Made by a program: the position numbers and the translations under genes. From the NCBI GenBank assembly GCA_036245525.1, contig BTPG01000004.1:208532952-208596951 (forward strand): DNA of 64,000 nt. Direction: 5' to 3'. The DNA comes from Semisulcospira habei (Eukaryota; Mollusca; Gastropoda; Semisulcospiridae). The notes under the pieces are model-generated. The model saw only the letters and a program-made list of their open reading frames with translations, was not told the DNA's origin and did no database searches. This document shows positions 29,480-39,702 of the stretch, piece after piece (within the stretch, counting starts at the first letter, position 1; the number at the start of each line of letters is the position of its first letter).

Positions 29480-29759
29480 TACCGCCGCAGTGTGCCGTCA
29501 ATCGGCGCAGCCGGTGCCGGGGGCGGAATGTTTGATGCCGGATATGCACGCGGCCATGACGGCTCAGGACTACTTGCGGTTTACGCACAGACCTAGAGTG
29601 GTCTATGGGTTAAGTCAAGTGCTTGAATCATGTATAATATGTGGGTTGTGTAATTACATAGGGTTGACACAGGGGTGGAGTTGCAGCGCCGTTCCCATGC
29701 GGATGGTTTACCCGAGGCTCGACTTCATCAAGCAGTACCGGTGTAACGTGCAAGAATGA
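29480..29759 (+). other. CpG-rich segment with a possible exon pair
   Basis: A 90-codon frame ends at 29759, in DNA with many more CpGs than its flanks. A donor-like GGGTTAAGT (29609) and an acceptor-like GTTGCAG (29683) would join MTAQDYLRFTHRPRVVY to VYPRLDFIKQYRC. I do not recognise the protein. Confidence 0.2.
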
Positions 29760-30177
29760 CTACCCACCACGTGAAATTGGCCCCTAAACTATGAATCACA
29801 GCAGGCATAAAATCAGGTTGGGAGCAACTGTGGTACTCTATCCTAACCATTAAAACCTTTTTTTTTTTTTTTAAGTGACCTATCAGTTGTATACAATATT
29901 TCTGAGGGCATCGGAGACAACGGACGTTTTCCAATTCGGCAATTACTGATAAATACTGGGAAAACCGAAGCCGCTATCATGATTCACCACTGACATATCG
30001 TAAAGGATGCCGACTTTCCACGTTTTCTTGCACTTTATGCTAACATTATTGAAACTTACGAGGTAAAGAGAGTTCAAAATGAACAGAATAACTTTAGTAT
30101 TTTTTTCTAATTAATTTGGTGTATTTTTACAACTTGGCGGGATACAAAACTACGCTTACCGCACTGTTGAATGTACA
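29760..30177. other. AT-rich spacer
   Basis: A T run lies at 29860-29872. Nothing else was recognised before the LTR at 30178. Confidence 0.5.
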
Positions 30178-30531
30178 TGTTATGATTGTGGTTGTGTTGT
30201 TCTGTGAGAGCATGCATGTGTTAATCGGTAGGAAACGGTCCGATATTTATTTGAGCTATCATGGTTACAAATCACGGCCTTTTCAGTAAGATTCTCTATC
30301 GCGGTTCGCGCAAATAGCGGGATTGGTTTTGTTATAATGATACGCTAAGTTTAGCGTCCCGAAAGATGAAGCTTCTAGTGGTCCGTGGCGCAGTCAGTGG
30401 TTAAGGCGAATGCCAAAAGGCCGTGGGAGGTTCGAAAACGGGTTCCGGCGTCGGACTTTTCTCCTCTGGTAAGTGTCACCGTTAATTCGGGCGGACCGTG
30501 GGGTTCTTTCTCCGGGTACTCCGGTTCTTCC

Positions 30532-30563
<32 letters not shown>

Positions 30564-31283
30564 TTGGTACCGGTTTCAGGCCACTTTACAAAATTCAAAT
30601 ACAAGCGATCAAAAATCTCTGTAACTTCAGTAGCTGAACTGGCCCTTCTGGTCCTGTACTGTGTTTGTCTTAAAATCCGTGTTTGTTACGTGAGTGTGCG
30701 TGTTGGGTTTCAGTTCGCGGCGCTTTGAGTCGATTCGCCCAAAAATTGAGAAAAAGCGCCTATATAATAACGTTATTATTATTATTATTATTATTTAAAA
30801 TCGCACGGAAAATAGCGGTAGCAGCGTCGCTCTATTTTTAGTCATAAGTGCGCGTGAAATTAGCAGCCGTTCTTTGCGTTCATATATGAAAGGTCGTGAA
30901 TGGTCTACCATACAATTGTGTGACGTCATTACACACTAGGATTTGGGGCTGAAATGAGCAGTCGAATTTTTGTAGACTATTGTAGTTATTTTAGAAAGTT
31001 CATTTTTTAAAAATTAATATTACGTGTTCCGTTGTGATTGGGTGTGTTGTGTAAATTCGTTAGATTTTTCTGGAAAGTCATTTAACTATAAAAGTTGGTG
31101 CTAGGACTAAGCACGTGCGTACCATTGTCACGCATTGTCAGTTGTAGGGACACACAGTTTATCGTAGGTACGTGGCCCGTATAGGGTGTACATTGTGAGA
31201 GACGCAGCGTTTATTTAAAAGAACCTTACGTGCGTGCGTCTGGTGTGTTTATCATACTATGACTACGACTCTACCACGTAACA
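30178..31283 (+). repeat. 5' LTR of gypsy element 1 (with SINE A inside)
   Basis: It begins TGTTATGATTGTGG, matching TGTTACGACTATTGTGG at 37009, and ends at CACGTAACA. About 690 bp when the SINE is subtracted. A primer-binding candidate starts TTGGCACCTCCGACGGGA at 31285. Confidence 0.75.
30380..30796 (+). mobile_element. SINE family A (tRNA-headed), copy 1
   Basis: The head GTCCGTGGCGCAG-GTTAAGGCG (A box) and GAGGTTCGAAAACGGG (B box) resembles tRNA. The body is shared with 54732-55143. The tail is (ATT)n. The A box has a CAGT duplication compared with the second copy. The 3' LTR at about 37200 lacks the insert and serves as the empty site. Confidence 0.85.
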
Positions 31284-31988
31284 TATTGGCACCTCCGACG
31301 GGACTTCTTCAGTTGGCTCAGTGGAAAGGGTAGCCGGAGAAAACAGCCAGCAGTGAAACGCAGAGATGGCGACATCGGAAATGGAGACATTCCTGAAAAT
31401 TGGAAAGGAATGTGGACTCGAAGGAGCTCAACTCCTCGAGTTCGTAAAGGAGAGAGAGGAGAAAGAAGAAAAGAGACGAAAGAGAGAAGAAAAGGAGAGA
31501 CTGGAGAGAGAAGAGAAGAGACGAGAGAGAGAAGAAAAGGAGAGACTGGAGAGAGAAAAGAGACTCGAAGAAGAAAAAAGATTGGAGAGAGAAGAAAGAG
31601 CTAAAGAACGTGAAATCAGGAAACTCGAAATTCAAGCAGAAGAAGCAGAGAAACAGCGAAGAGAGGCAGAGAAACAAAGAGAAGAGAAGAGAGAAGAGGC
31701 AGAGAAACAGCGAGAAGAGGCGGAGAGGCAGCGACAACATGAAATTCATCTGAAGCAGATGGAGATAGAGGCACAGAGCCAGAGAGCTACTGAAGCAACA
31801 ACCTTAGCCAGTAGAGAGCAAACAGCCCGTGCGCCAAAACATCCACCTTTCGTTGAAAATTCAGATAAGAAGGACGCTTATCTGGAGCGATTCAAGCGCT
31901 TTGAAAGCAGCAATAACTGGAGACAAGAGACTTGGGCTATCAAGCTGAGTGCACTTTTAACTGGCAAAGCGCTTGAATTTTACACCCG

Positions 31989-33434
31989 TGTCAAGGGACC
32001 AAAATTATGTTCATAATTGAGTAAGAAGGTTAAGAACTAAAGTACTAGCGAAATCATGGAATGAGGGAAATTTATATTGCAGACTGCGAATAAGTCATAG
32101 GGTTAGCGGAAACAGGAAACGGTCGGACATGCCTGCACGTGCGACGCGTAAACTAGTTAACGGGGAAAGTCGGTTAGTACTTTATCATCGGCTGACAAGA
32201 GGAAATGTGTACGTGCGGAAATGTAGGTACCTCACCTATTTAGTGTGGAAATGGGGTCAGGACTTTCCCGCTCGAGTCTATCAAAGAATACCCTTATTCA
32301 GTAGAGTCTGAGGAAATTCCAGAATTTGGAAAGAAATAATCCGTTCACAAAATAATTATATTAATGTTGTGATACGGGTGTTAGGTTAAATTGGATGCAT
32401 GGATTGGATGTGAAATGCATGTTTAGTATATTTTATATAGTTATTGAAATTGATGTAGAGATGTGAATGACTGAATATTCATGAAATCGCGTAGTAATAC
32501 AGAATGAGGAAGGGAGAGAGACTTGTGATATATACGGAGGAGAGGACACTGAAAAAAGACAGGACAGAACTTAGAGAGGGGACGCTGAGTGAGAGAGGCG
32601 AAAAGACGAGGTCTGAGAGAAGAGAGGAGGGGGAGACCGATGGAAAATCAGTGGCGTGGACGTGTGTGATCGGGAATAACTGGTTCCAATATGGATTCAC
32701 CAGTAGGTGATCAATCCAAGAAGAGAAGTGTGGATTAATGCCCTTGTGAACGTGTCTACGTGAACCCATGAACACTGACGGATTCTGAGATCACTCAGTA
32801 CCGCCTGACAGACTCAGCGACGGCGAGGCCAAGATCAGTATCCAACTCAACCATAAACACGTAATAGAAAGCCTGGCCAGGTAAGGTGACGTTATTGTTT
32901 CTGTGCACAGAACTAGACAGTGAAATAACAATATAGAACTCGTGACTAGACAGTGAAATAACAGAACTCGGGTCTAGACAGTGAAATAACAGAACTCGTG
33001 ACTAGACAGTGAAATAACAGAACTCGTGACTAGACAGTGAAATAACAGAACTCGTGACTAGACAGTGAAATAACAGAACTCGTGACTAGACAGTGAAATA
33101 ACAGAACTAGGTAGATTGAAGATGAAGAAAGTGTAATTTGAGATAATTTAGACAGTAGTTAAGTGCGACATGTTTGATTGTTTATATGTAAATAATTAAC
33201 ATAGTTAGCAATTCAGCAACTGAGTTCTTAGTGAATCAGTTGTATGGATGCGTGTGTGGGGAGCGCATGCGTGACTCCCTCTCCAGAGTGAGAGAAATGT
33301 GATGAACGAGATGTTGACTGATAGCTACAATGATGAGAGTGTGAGTGGAGATCCCCCTGTTAACAAGATTATACTATAACCTACACCCACATCACAAACA
33401 ATTAAACCACCATTCTTTCCGACAGTCCCTGACA
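31989..33434. mobile_element. Solo LTR, 1446 bp, 5-bp target duplication
   Basis: It starts TGTCAAGGGAC and ends GTCCCTGACA, so the ends are TG...CA with inverted short repeats. It is flanked by ACCCG (31984-31988 and 33435-33439). Removing it restores the gag frame across YTR-LQREEAE. No coding. It carries a 28-bp tandem repeat. It is unrelated to the two LTR families of the gypsy elements here. Confidence 0.85.
32908..33110. repeat. 28-bp tandem repeat inside the solo LTR
   Basis: About seven copies of a unit containing CTAGACAGTGAAATAACAG and ACTCGTG. The first copies are diverged, the later ones identical. Confidence 0.9.
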
Positions 33435-34100
33435 ACCCGCTTGCAAAGAGAAGAAGCCGAAGATTATACGCAGTTGAAAGCCGCCCTGCTGAGACAGTAC
33501 GACTTCACTGAAGAGGGTTACAGGCGACGATAAGTTCGGAACTGCAAGCCTGAAGAAGGAGAAACACCCGGCCTATTCATTGAGAGAATCAGGAGCTACC
33601 TGGAGAAATGGATAGAGCTGGCTGGTTTAAACAAAGAGTACCAGGACCTCTGTGACCTCATCATCAAAGAACAAGTCTTCAACGCATGTTCTAAGGACCT
33701 GGCCGCCCACCTCAGGGAGCAATGAAAGACCAGTCCCTAAAGGCCCTGGCCGACTTCGCTCAAAGATACCTTGACGCCCACAACATGAAGTTCGGGCCCA
33801 GTAAGCTACAGCGTGTGTCTGCACCAGCAGAGGAAATCCACAATGTCAGAGACACCCCGAAATCACAAGCCGATGGAGAACCTGACATGTTTTCTCTGTG
33901 GAAAGAAAGGTCACAAGGCGATACGGTGTCCTTCTAAAGATGTTCCCCGAGGCGACAACATCAAAAGATCCAACCAAGATCGCGGGATAGCAGGCAGAAG
34001 CGGTACCACGTCTCAAGACAGAGCCGCCGCTGTATTAGCCAATGATGTGACGTCATCCAGTGACTTGAATCTGGAGAAACGCGAGTGACACCGGAGCTGA

Positions 34101-34485
34101 TTGAATCTTTCCCAAAAAAATGGAGGCATCCCAGTAGGAGATGGGGCTACATTTTTACCAGTCTCAAACATTGCGCTGCCTGAGAATGAAGTGCCGAACA
34201 TGCCGGTGGTGTCAGGATTCGTCGGAAACACACCAGTGAGAGTGCTGAGAGACACTGGTTGTAGTTGCATCATCATGAGAGAGGACCTAGTAACTGAAGA
34301 CCAGAAGCTACAGGAGTGGACCACCATCATTTCGGCCGACGGAACTGTGAGGATTATCCCCCTTGCTAATGTCAGCGTCGACACCCCGTGGGCCTGAGAG
34401 GAGAGGTGAAGGTGCTATGCGTAAAGACCCCAGTCTACGATCTTATCATCGGAAACATTGATGGTGCCAGAAACGCACACGATCC
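34101..34485 (+). pseudogene. Gypsy 1 aspartic protease
   Basis: VRVLRDTGCSCIIMR holds the catalytic D-T-G, and the second half has VYDLIIGNIDG, the usual hydrophobic-G flap-end motif. A one-base frameshift occurs near 34388. It follows gag and precedes integrase. Confidence 0.8.
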
Positions 34486-36344
34486 AGATCCAGAGTGGAG
34501 ACCTGAAACATGTGCTGTTACCACAAGAAGTCAAGCAAAGAAGAGTCACCAGACCATCCCTCTAAAAGTGGCGGACAACACGGAAGCAGCTGTGGTGAAT
34601 AGGGAAAGGCTGGTGGAACTACAGAGAGCCGACCCCACGCTTGACAAGTTCCGAGGTCAGACCGAGCCCGTAACGCGAAAGGGAAATGAGATAACCTTTG
34701 AGACCAGGAAAAATATCCTGTACCATATATTCAACAGCAATGGAGATAAACCTGTGCGTCAAGTAGTAGTTCCTGAACCTGTGAGGATGCAGGTGATGAA
34801 ATTGACCCATGATTCCATATTGGGAGGACACTTGGGAATCAACAAGACCCTCGATAGGATCCGAACCGTCTTCTACTGGCCTGATATGGGAGGCGACGTC
34901 ACACGATTCTGCAGGTCATGCGATATATGCCAGAAGACAATCTCAAGGGAAAGGTGCCCAAGGTTCCTCTAGAGAAAATGCCACTGATCGATATGCCTTT
35001 CAAGCGAGTAGCTGTGGACCTGGTGGGGCCAATATCCCCTAGTCCAAGTGAAGATGGTCATCGCTACATTTTAACCCTGGTGGACTACGCTACACGTTAT
35101 CCTGAGGCCATACCATTGAAGAAGATCGACAACAGTGGCAGAGGCGCTCGTCGACATGTTCAGCCGTTTGGGGATTCCTGAAAAGATCCTGAGTGACCTA
35201 GGAACTCAGTTCGTCTCCGACTGCATGGAGGAAGTCAACCGGCTATTGAGCATCCGACACCTTAATACCACCCCGTATCACCCCATGTGTAATGGGCTGG
35301 TTGAAAAGTTTAATAGAACATTGAAGGCTATGCTGAAGAAACTGTGTGCTGAACAGCCAAGGTTGTGGCATAGATATATCAATGCCTTGCTCTTCGCATA
35401 CCGTGAAGTTCCTCAGGATTCGACAGGGTTTCCCCCTTTTGAATTACTGTACTGTAGGACTGTAAGAGGGCCCATGCACATCCTGAAGGTTGATTGATTG
35501 ATTGTACATTGCTTAACGTCCCGACAGCAACAAGGCTTTCTCAGGACGTGCCTGCACTGCTTGTGAAAAAAAAAACAACTAAACAGAACATTGAATGTAT
35601 GTCGCCAGCCGGTCAAATACGTTAAATAAACCTAAAACATGGGGCCTAAATAAAGCTAAGACCATTTAACAACACACATCCAATATCAAGAGCTACAGGC
35701 AGTGCAGACAGTAGGGAGAGTTTTAAAAAGGCAAATACAGGTGAATGGATCTCGGGTAGACAGAAACACATGCCCCAGAATAGAGAGGAAAACTCACCCT
35801 GTGGGGCTGACCAGGGTGACCCTGGGAACTAAAAAGTACCTAACCCCACCCAAGTCCCCCAGGGCAGACCCGGGTGGGGGGACACATCCTGAAGGAGCTG
35901 TGGACCAAGGATATCGACGCGCCTGAGGTGAAGATCAGCTACCAGTACGTCTTCGACCTGAGAGAGAAGCTGGAAGATACCCTCAGGATAGCTCGAGAAG
36001 AACTGGGGAAGGCGCAGAACAAGGGGAAGCATTACTATGATCGTAAGGCGAAACCTCGACGATTCCAGCCAGGTGACCAGGTATTGGTTCTTCTTCCCAC
36101 CGACAACAACAAACTCCTGATGCAGTGGAAGGGACCCTACGTTGTCGACACGGTGGTTGGCATCAACGACTACAGAGTCAAGGTCAACAACAAGGTGAAG
36201 ACTTACCATGCTAATCTGCTGAAAAAGTATATTGAGAGAGGTCGTCAAGACAAAACACAACTGGCGGCATCGGTGCGTCTTGCTGATGACGAAAGACTAG
36301 ACGACGAGAACCTGTTTGACCTTAATGAACTCCGCCAAAAGAGG
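34486..36344 (+). pseudogene. Gypsy 1 integrase, located before RT
   Basis: The zinc domain is H-X6-H (HDSILGGH) with CRSCDIC (34806-34932). The core has AVDLVGP (first Asp), LSDLGTQF (second Asp) and NGLVEKFNRTLK (Glu). The C-terminal part has WKGPYVVD, a GPY/F-type module, then YHANLLKKYI. Frameshifts lie at about 34960 and 35130. A SINE splits it at 35490-35882. It inserts linear cDNA with a short target duplication. Confidence 0.85.
35490..35882 (-). mobile_element. SINE family B, full copy in gypsy 1 integrase
   Basis: It is flanked by CACATCCTGAAGG (35477-35489 and 35883-35895). Read on the minus strand it ends GACGTTAAGCAATGTACA then (ATCA)n, a typical molluscan SINE tail. It is about 95% like the copy at 50928. 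Confidence 0.9.
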
Positions 36345-36823
36345 ATGTAGAAGACATTCAGTTCGGTCAGAATCTGACCCAGACTCAACGAGAAGAACTG
36401 CGCGTCCTGACTCAAGAGTTCAGTGAGCATCGGTTTACACCTGACCCGGGGACAACAGACACCGTCCAGCACGAGGTTAATCTGACATCCAACAAGCCGG
36501 TTCGCGACGAGCCTTGTCGTCTGCTTCGAAACACAAGAGAGAGACTGAGGAAGAATGTTGGAGAGACGCCGGACTTAGGAGTCGTCGGAGACTCCAGATC
36601 GCCAGTGTTCGTCATGCAGAGACCAGAGAGATCTAATTTGGTGTGTATGGACTATCATACCTTCCATAAACCGACCGTGTTTGACCCTGGACCAGTAACC
36701 CTTGAACTGTGTGAACTGTACCCAATGATTTGGAGATGCTCCAGAAGTAAACTTTGACATTGATTATAGTTTAATCAAGGGTTCGCAGAACTTTGGAGCG
36801 GATTACCTGAGCAGAACAGTTTA
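36345..36823 (+). pseudogene. Gypsy 1 RT-RNase H remnant with internal deletion
   Basis: The N-terminal RT block reads LRVLTQEFSEHRFTPDPGTT, HEVNLTSNKPVRDEPCRLL, LGVVGDSRSPVFVM and NLVCMDYHTF. It then stops, and at about 36765 only the RNase H end LIKGSQNFGADYLSRTV remains before the stop. The catalytic YxDD and RNase H cores are absent. Confidence 0.75.
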
Positions 36824-36990
36824 AAGGGATATGTCTTCGCTCAGGACAGTTTAAAGCGGCTGTGAGACGATTATTTTGAGTATTTGATTTTGATGTGAAA
36901 TTGTATTTGTTTAGGGTTCTGTGTAGGTCAACACAGCCACAACCGTATATTTTTGAGATTTGAAAAGAAATGTTTGTGAAATTTTATTCT

Positions 36991-37005
36991 AAAGAGGGGG
37001 GTAAC
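36991..37005 (+). promoter_or_regulatory. Polypurine tract of gypsy 1
   Basis: AAAGAGGGGGGTAAC lies 3 bp upstream of the 3' LTR start TGTTACGAC. Confidence 0.7.
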
Positions 37006-37008
37006 TGA

Positions 37009-37635
37009 TGTTACGACTATTGTGGTTGTGTTGTCACGTTCTGTGACTGCGAGCATACATGTGTTAATCGTAGGAAACGATCCGATATTTATTTGAGCTA
37101 TCATGGTTACGAATCACGTACCTTTTCAGTAAGATTCTCTATCGTTCGCGCAGATAGCGGGATTGGTTTTGTTATAATACGCTAAGTTTAGTCCGGAAGC
37201 TTCTAGCAAAGTCGCACGGAGAATAGCGGTATCAGCGTCGCTCTATTTTTAGTCATAGGCGTTTCCTGTGCGCGTGAAATTAGCAGCCGTTCTTTGCGTT
37301 TTTATGAAAGGTCGTGAATGGTTTGCCATACTATTGTGTGACGTCATTACACACTAGGATTTGGGGCTGAAATGAGCAGTCGAATTTTTGTAGACTATTG
37401 TAGTTATTCTAGAAAGTTCATTTTTTATTAATATTTATGAGTTTCAGTTACGTGTTCCGTTCTGATTGGGTGCGTTGTGTAAATTCATTAGATTTTTCTG
37501 GAAAGTCGTTTAACTATAAAAGTTGTTGCTAGGAAGCACGTGTGTACATTGTCACGCATTGTCAGTTGTAGGGACACACAGTTTATTGTAGGTACGTGGC
37601 CCGAAAAGGGTGTACATTGTGAGAGACGTAGCGCA
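37009..37635 (+). repeat. 3' LTR of gypsy element 1
   Basis: It aligns with 30178-31220 (SINE removed) as far as GTGAGAGACGTAGCG. Beyond that the two LTRs differ, so the true end may lie nearer 37700-37800. Several indels separate the two LTRs, which suggests an older insertion. Confidence 0.7.
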
Positions 37636-37835
37636 ACGATGGTGTACGTTGTATGAGAAATTTTGTGTCGCCAGTGTTGACATTTGCAGAGGAGACATTG
37701 TATCAGTGTTGGTGCATTTGGGAATGCATTGTGTGGAGATCGCATCGCTGAATTAAAATATTGTTGGAACTGTTACTCTAGTGTAGCCTACATCCTTAAG
37801 CCACGTGTGACGGGTTGCAGCTGAACGAAGTTTAT

Positions 37836-38811
37836 TTGAGGCAATGTGAGTATCAAGCAGACTTAAAATGTCACTACCCTTGATCTGACACCATCCACTG
37901 GGACTGTAAAAAGTGATACACAAAAGCACTACTTGCTTACAATTATTCGTTAATTCTACCAGCCCTAATTTGTAACATCTATAATTACAACAACAAAAAT
38001 GCCAGATGTCAGGGGTCCCTATGCGCATCTTGGGATGACCCTAACCTGGTTTAAGAATTGAAACATAAACACTCTGCACCTGATATCTGTCAGCTGTGAA
38101 ATCCCAGCACTGTCCCTTGGTCCATCCAGATTCTCTTGTGAAGTCCGGGAAAGGTCCCTTGGTCCGACCGGATCCCTTGTTGGTGTTCCTGACTGCCCCT
38201 GAAATCTGCAACAAAAAAAAGATCAATGCCTCCAGAGAGGCAATGTGAGTATCAAGCAGACTAAAAATGTCGCTACCCTTAATCTGACGCCATCCACTGG
38301 GACTGTAAAAAGTGATACAAAAAGCACTACTTGCTTACAATTAATCCTACCAGTCCTAATTTATAACAGCTATAATTACAGAAAAAAAAAAAGAGCCAGA
38401 TGTCAGGGGTCCCTATGCACATTTTGGGATGACCTAACCTGGCTTAAGAATTGAAACAAACACTCTGTACCTGATATCTGTGGACTGTGAAATCCTAGCA
38501 CTGTCCCTTGGTCCATCCAGATTCCCTTGTGAAGACTGACCAGGAAATGTCCCTTGGTCCGCTTGGATCCCTTTTTGGTGGTCCTGACTGCCTCTGAAAT
38601 CTGCAACAGAAACGAGATCAATGCTCCCAGAGAGGCAATGTGAGTATCGAGCAGACTAAAATTGTGTCTAATCTTGATCTGACACCATCCACTTGGACAC
38701 TAAAAAGTGATACAAAAAGCACTACTTGCTTACAATTACTCGTTAATCCTACCAGGCATAATTTGTAACATCTATAATTATAGAAAAAATGCCAGATGTC
38801 AGGGGTCCCTA
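37836..38811 (-). repeat. Tandem array of ~390-bp exon-like units, minus orientation
   Basis: Two full units and a partial third. Each contains, on the minus strand, TTGCAG then a 126-130-bp segment then GTGCAG or GTACAG, followed by a TTAAG-CCAGG block and a GATGCGCATAGGGACC block. The exon-like segments are at 38080-38205 and 38471-38600. The array continues in the opposite orientation from 39150. Confidence 0.85.
38080..38205 (-). other. Exon-like 126-bp segment (unit 1)
   Basis: Exactly 42 codons, open, phase 0. It lies between an AG (TTTGTTGCAG) and a GT (GTGCAGAGT). It contains an internal repeat of S-G-(R/W)-T-K-G: GSGRTKGPFPDFTRESGWTK. I recognise no family. Confidence 0.45.
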
Positions 38812-38893
38812 TGCGCCCGTCTGAGTCAGTGGCGGTATATGCGTCTGTTGTGCGAGAGTCTGTACGTGCGACAGGGGGAAAGCCTGCGTGCCT
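38812..38893 (+). repeat. Fragment of the LTR end of gypsy element 2
   Basis: TGCGCCCGTCTGAGTCAGTG and the following GAGAGTCTG block match the last 90 bp of the LTR at 47477 and 55628. It sits at the junction of the inverted arrays. Confidence 0.75.
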
Positions 38894-39110
38894 TCAGGCG
38901 CCAAGCCAAGCTGGCACTACCCTTGAATTATCACGGTCCATCCATCCACTGCGGTAGGGTCTTTGGGCTAAATGGGTTAACCCCTTGACTGCCGGGAAAA
39001 ATTGAACACGATCTAAACTGCAAGGGGCACAGATCCTGACGAGTCCCGGCGACTGCGGGAGTCAATGAGGATCTATGTCTCTTGGTGAGACCGTTTTGTA
39101 TCCATGTTCT
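38893..39110. repeat. Right half of a TTAA MITE next to a subfamily C hairpin
   Basis: GGCGCCAAGCCAAGCTGGCA to CTAAATGGGTTAA is a right half. It is followed by TTAACCCCTTGACTGCC and an ATCCTGACGAGTCCC hairpin up to GGATCTATGTCTC. Confidence 0.6.
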
Positions 39111-39167
39111 TTGGATAGTTGTGGTTTTGGTCGTTCACTGAACACATTTTTTTGGTTGTTGTTGCAG

Positions 39168-39293
39168 ATTTCAGGGGCAGTCAGGAACACCAACAAGGGA
39201 TCCGGTCGGACCAAGGGACCTTTCCCGGACTTCATAAGAGAATCTGGATGGACCAAGGGACAGTGCTGGGATTTCACAGCTGACAGATATCAG
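39168..39293 (+). other. Exon-like 126-bp segment (unit 4)
   Basis: Open 42 codons from ISGAVRNTNKGSGRTKG to FTADRYQ, between GTTGCAG and GTGCAG. Near-identical to the minus-strand segment at 38080-38205. Confidence 0.45.
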
Positions 39294-39576
39294 GTGCAGA
39301 GTGTTTATGTTTCAATTCATAAACCAGGTTAGGGTCATCCCAAGATGCGCATAGGGACCCCTGACATCTGGCTTTTTTTTTTTTTGTTGTTGTTGTAATT
39401 ATAGATGTTACAAATTAGGGCTGGTAGAATTAATGAATAATTGTAAGCAAGTAGTGCTTTTGTGTATCACTTTTTACAGTCCCAGTGGATGGCGTCAGAT
39501 CAAGGGTAGTGACATTTTTAGTCTGCTTGATACTCACATTGCCTCTCAGGAGGCATTGATCTTCTTTCTGTTGCAG

Positions 39577-39702
39577 ATTTCAGGGGCAGTCAGGACCAGC
39601 AACAAGGGATCCGGGCGGACCAAGGGACCTTTCCTGGACTTCACAAGAAAATCTGGACGGACCATGGGACAGTGCTGGGATTTCACAGCTGACAGATATC
39701 AG
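39577..39702 (+). other. Exon-like 126-bp segment (unit 5)
   Basis: Again exactly 42 open codons with AG/GT borders (CTGTTGCAG, GTACAG). Differences from unit 4 include replacements that keep the frame. Confidence 0.45.

Larger units (their letters stand above)
31366..33960 (+). pseudogene. Gypsy 1 gag with coiled coil and zinc knuckle, split
   Basis: It starts MATSEMETFLKIGKECG, then a highly charged E/K/R coiled coil (about residues 25-150). A capsid-like block (AYLERFKRFESSNNW, ALLTGKALEFYTR) is cut at 31988 by a solo LTR and resumes at 33440 (LQREEAEDYTQLKAALL, IERIRSYLEKW). A knuckle CFLCGKKGHKAIRC (CX2CX4HX4C) lies near 33880. There are stops at 33531 and 33723. Confidence 0.8.
30178..37635 (+). 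mobile_element. Ty3/gypsy element 1, pol order PR-IN-RT (Gmr1-like), RT core deleted
   Basis: The order along the element is LTR, primer-binding region, gag, zinc knuckle, aspartic protease, integrase, start of reverse transcriptase, last codons of RNase H, polypurine tract, LTR. Integrase before RT is the arrangement known from Gmr1-like Ty3/gypsy elements and from Ty1/copia, but the sequence motifs are Ty3/gypsy. Most of RT and RNase H is deleted, so this copy is non-autonomous. It contains a SINE A in its 5' LTR, a solo LTR in gag and a SINE B in integrase. Confidence 0.85.

Noticed and set aside
30380..30460. tRNA gene
   Set aside because: A and B boxes are present, but the sequence cannot fold as a tRNA, continues into a shared body with an (ATT)n tail, and occurs twice. 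It is a tRNA-headed SINE.
32908..33110. CRISPR-like array
   Set aside because: The 28-bp repeats are contiguous with no spacers and lie inside an LTR in animal DNA.
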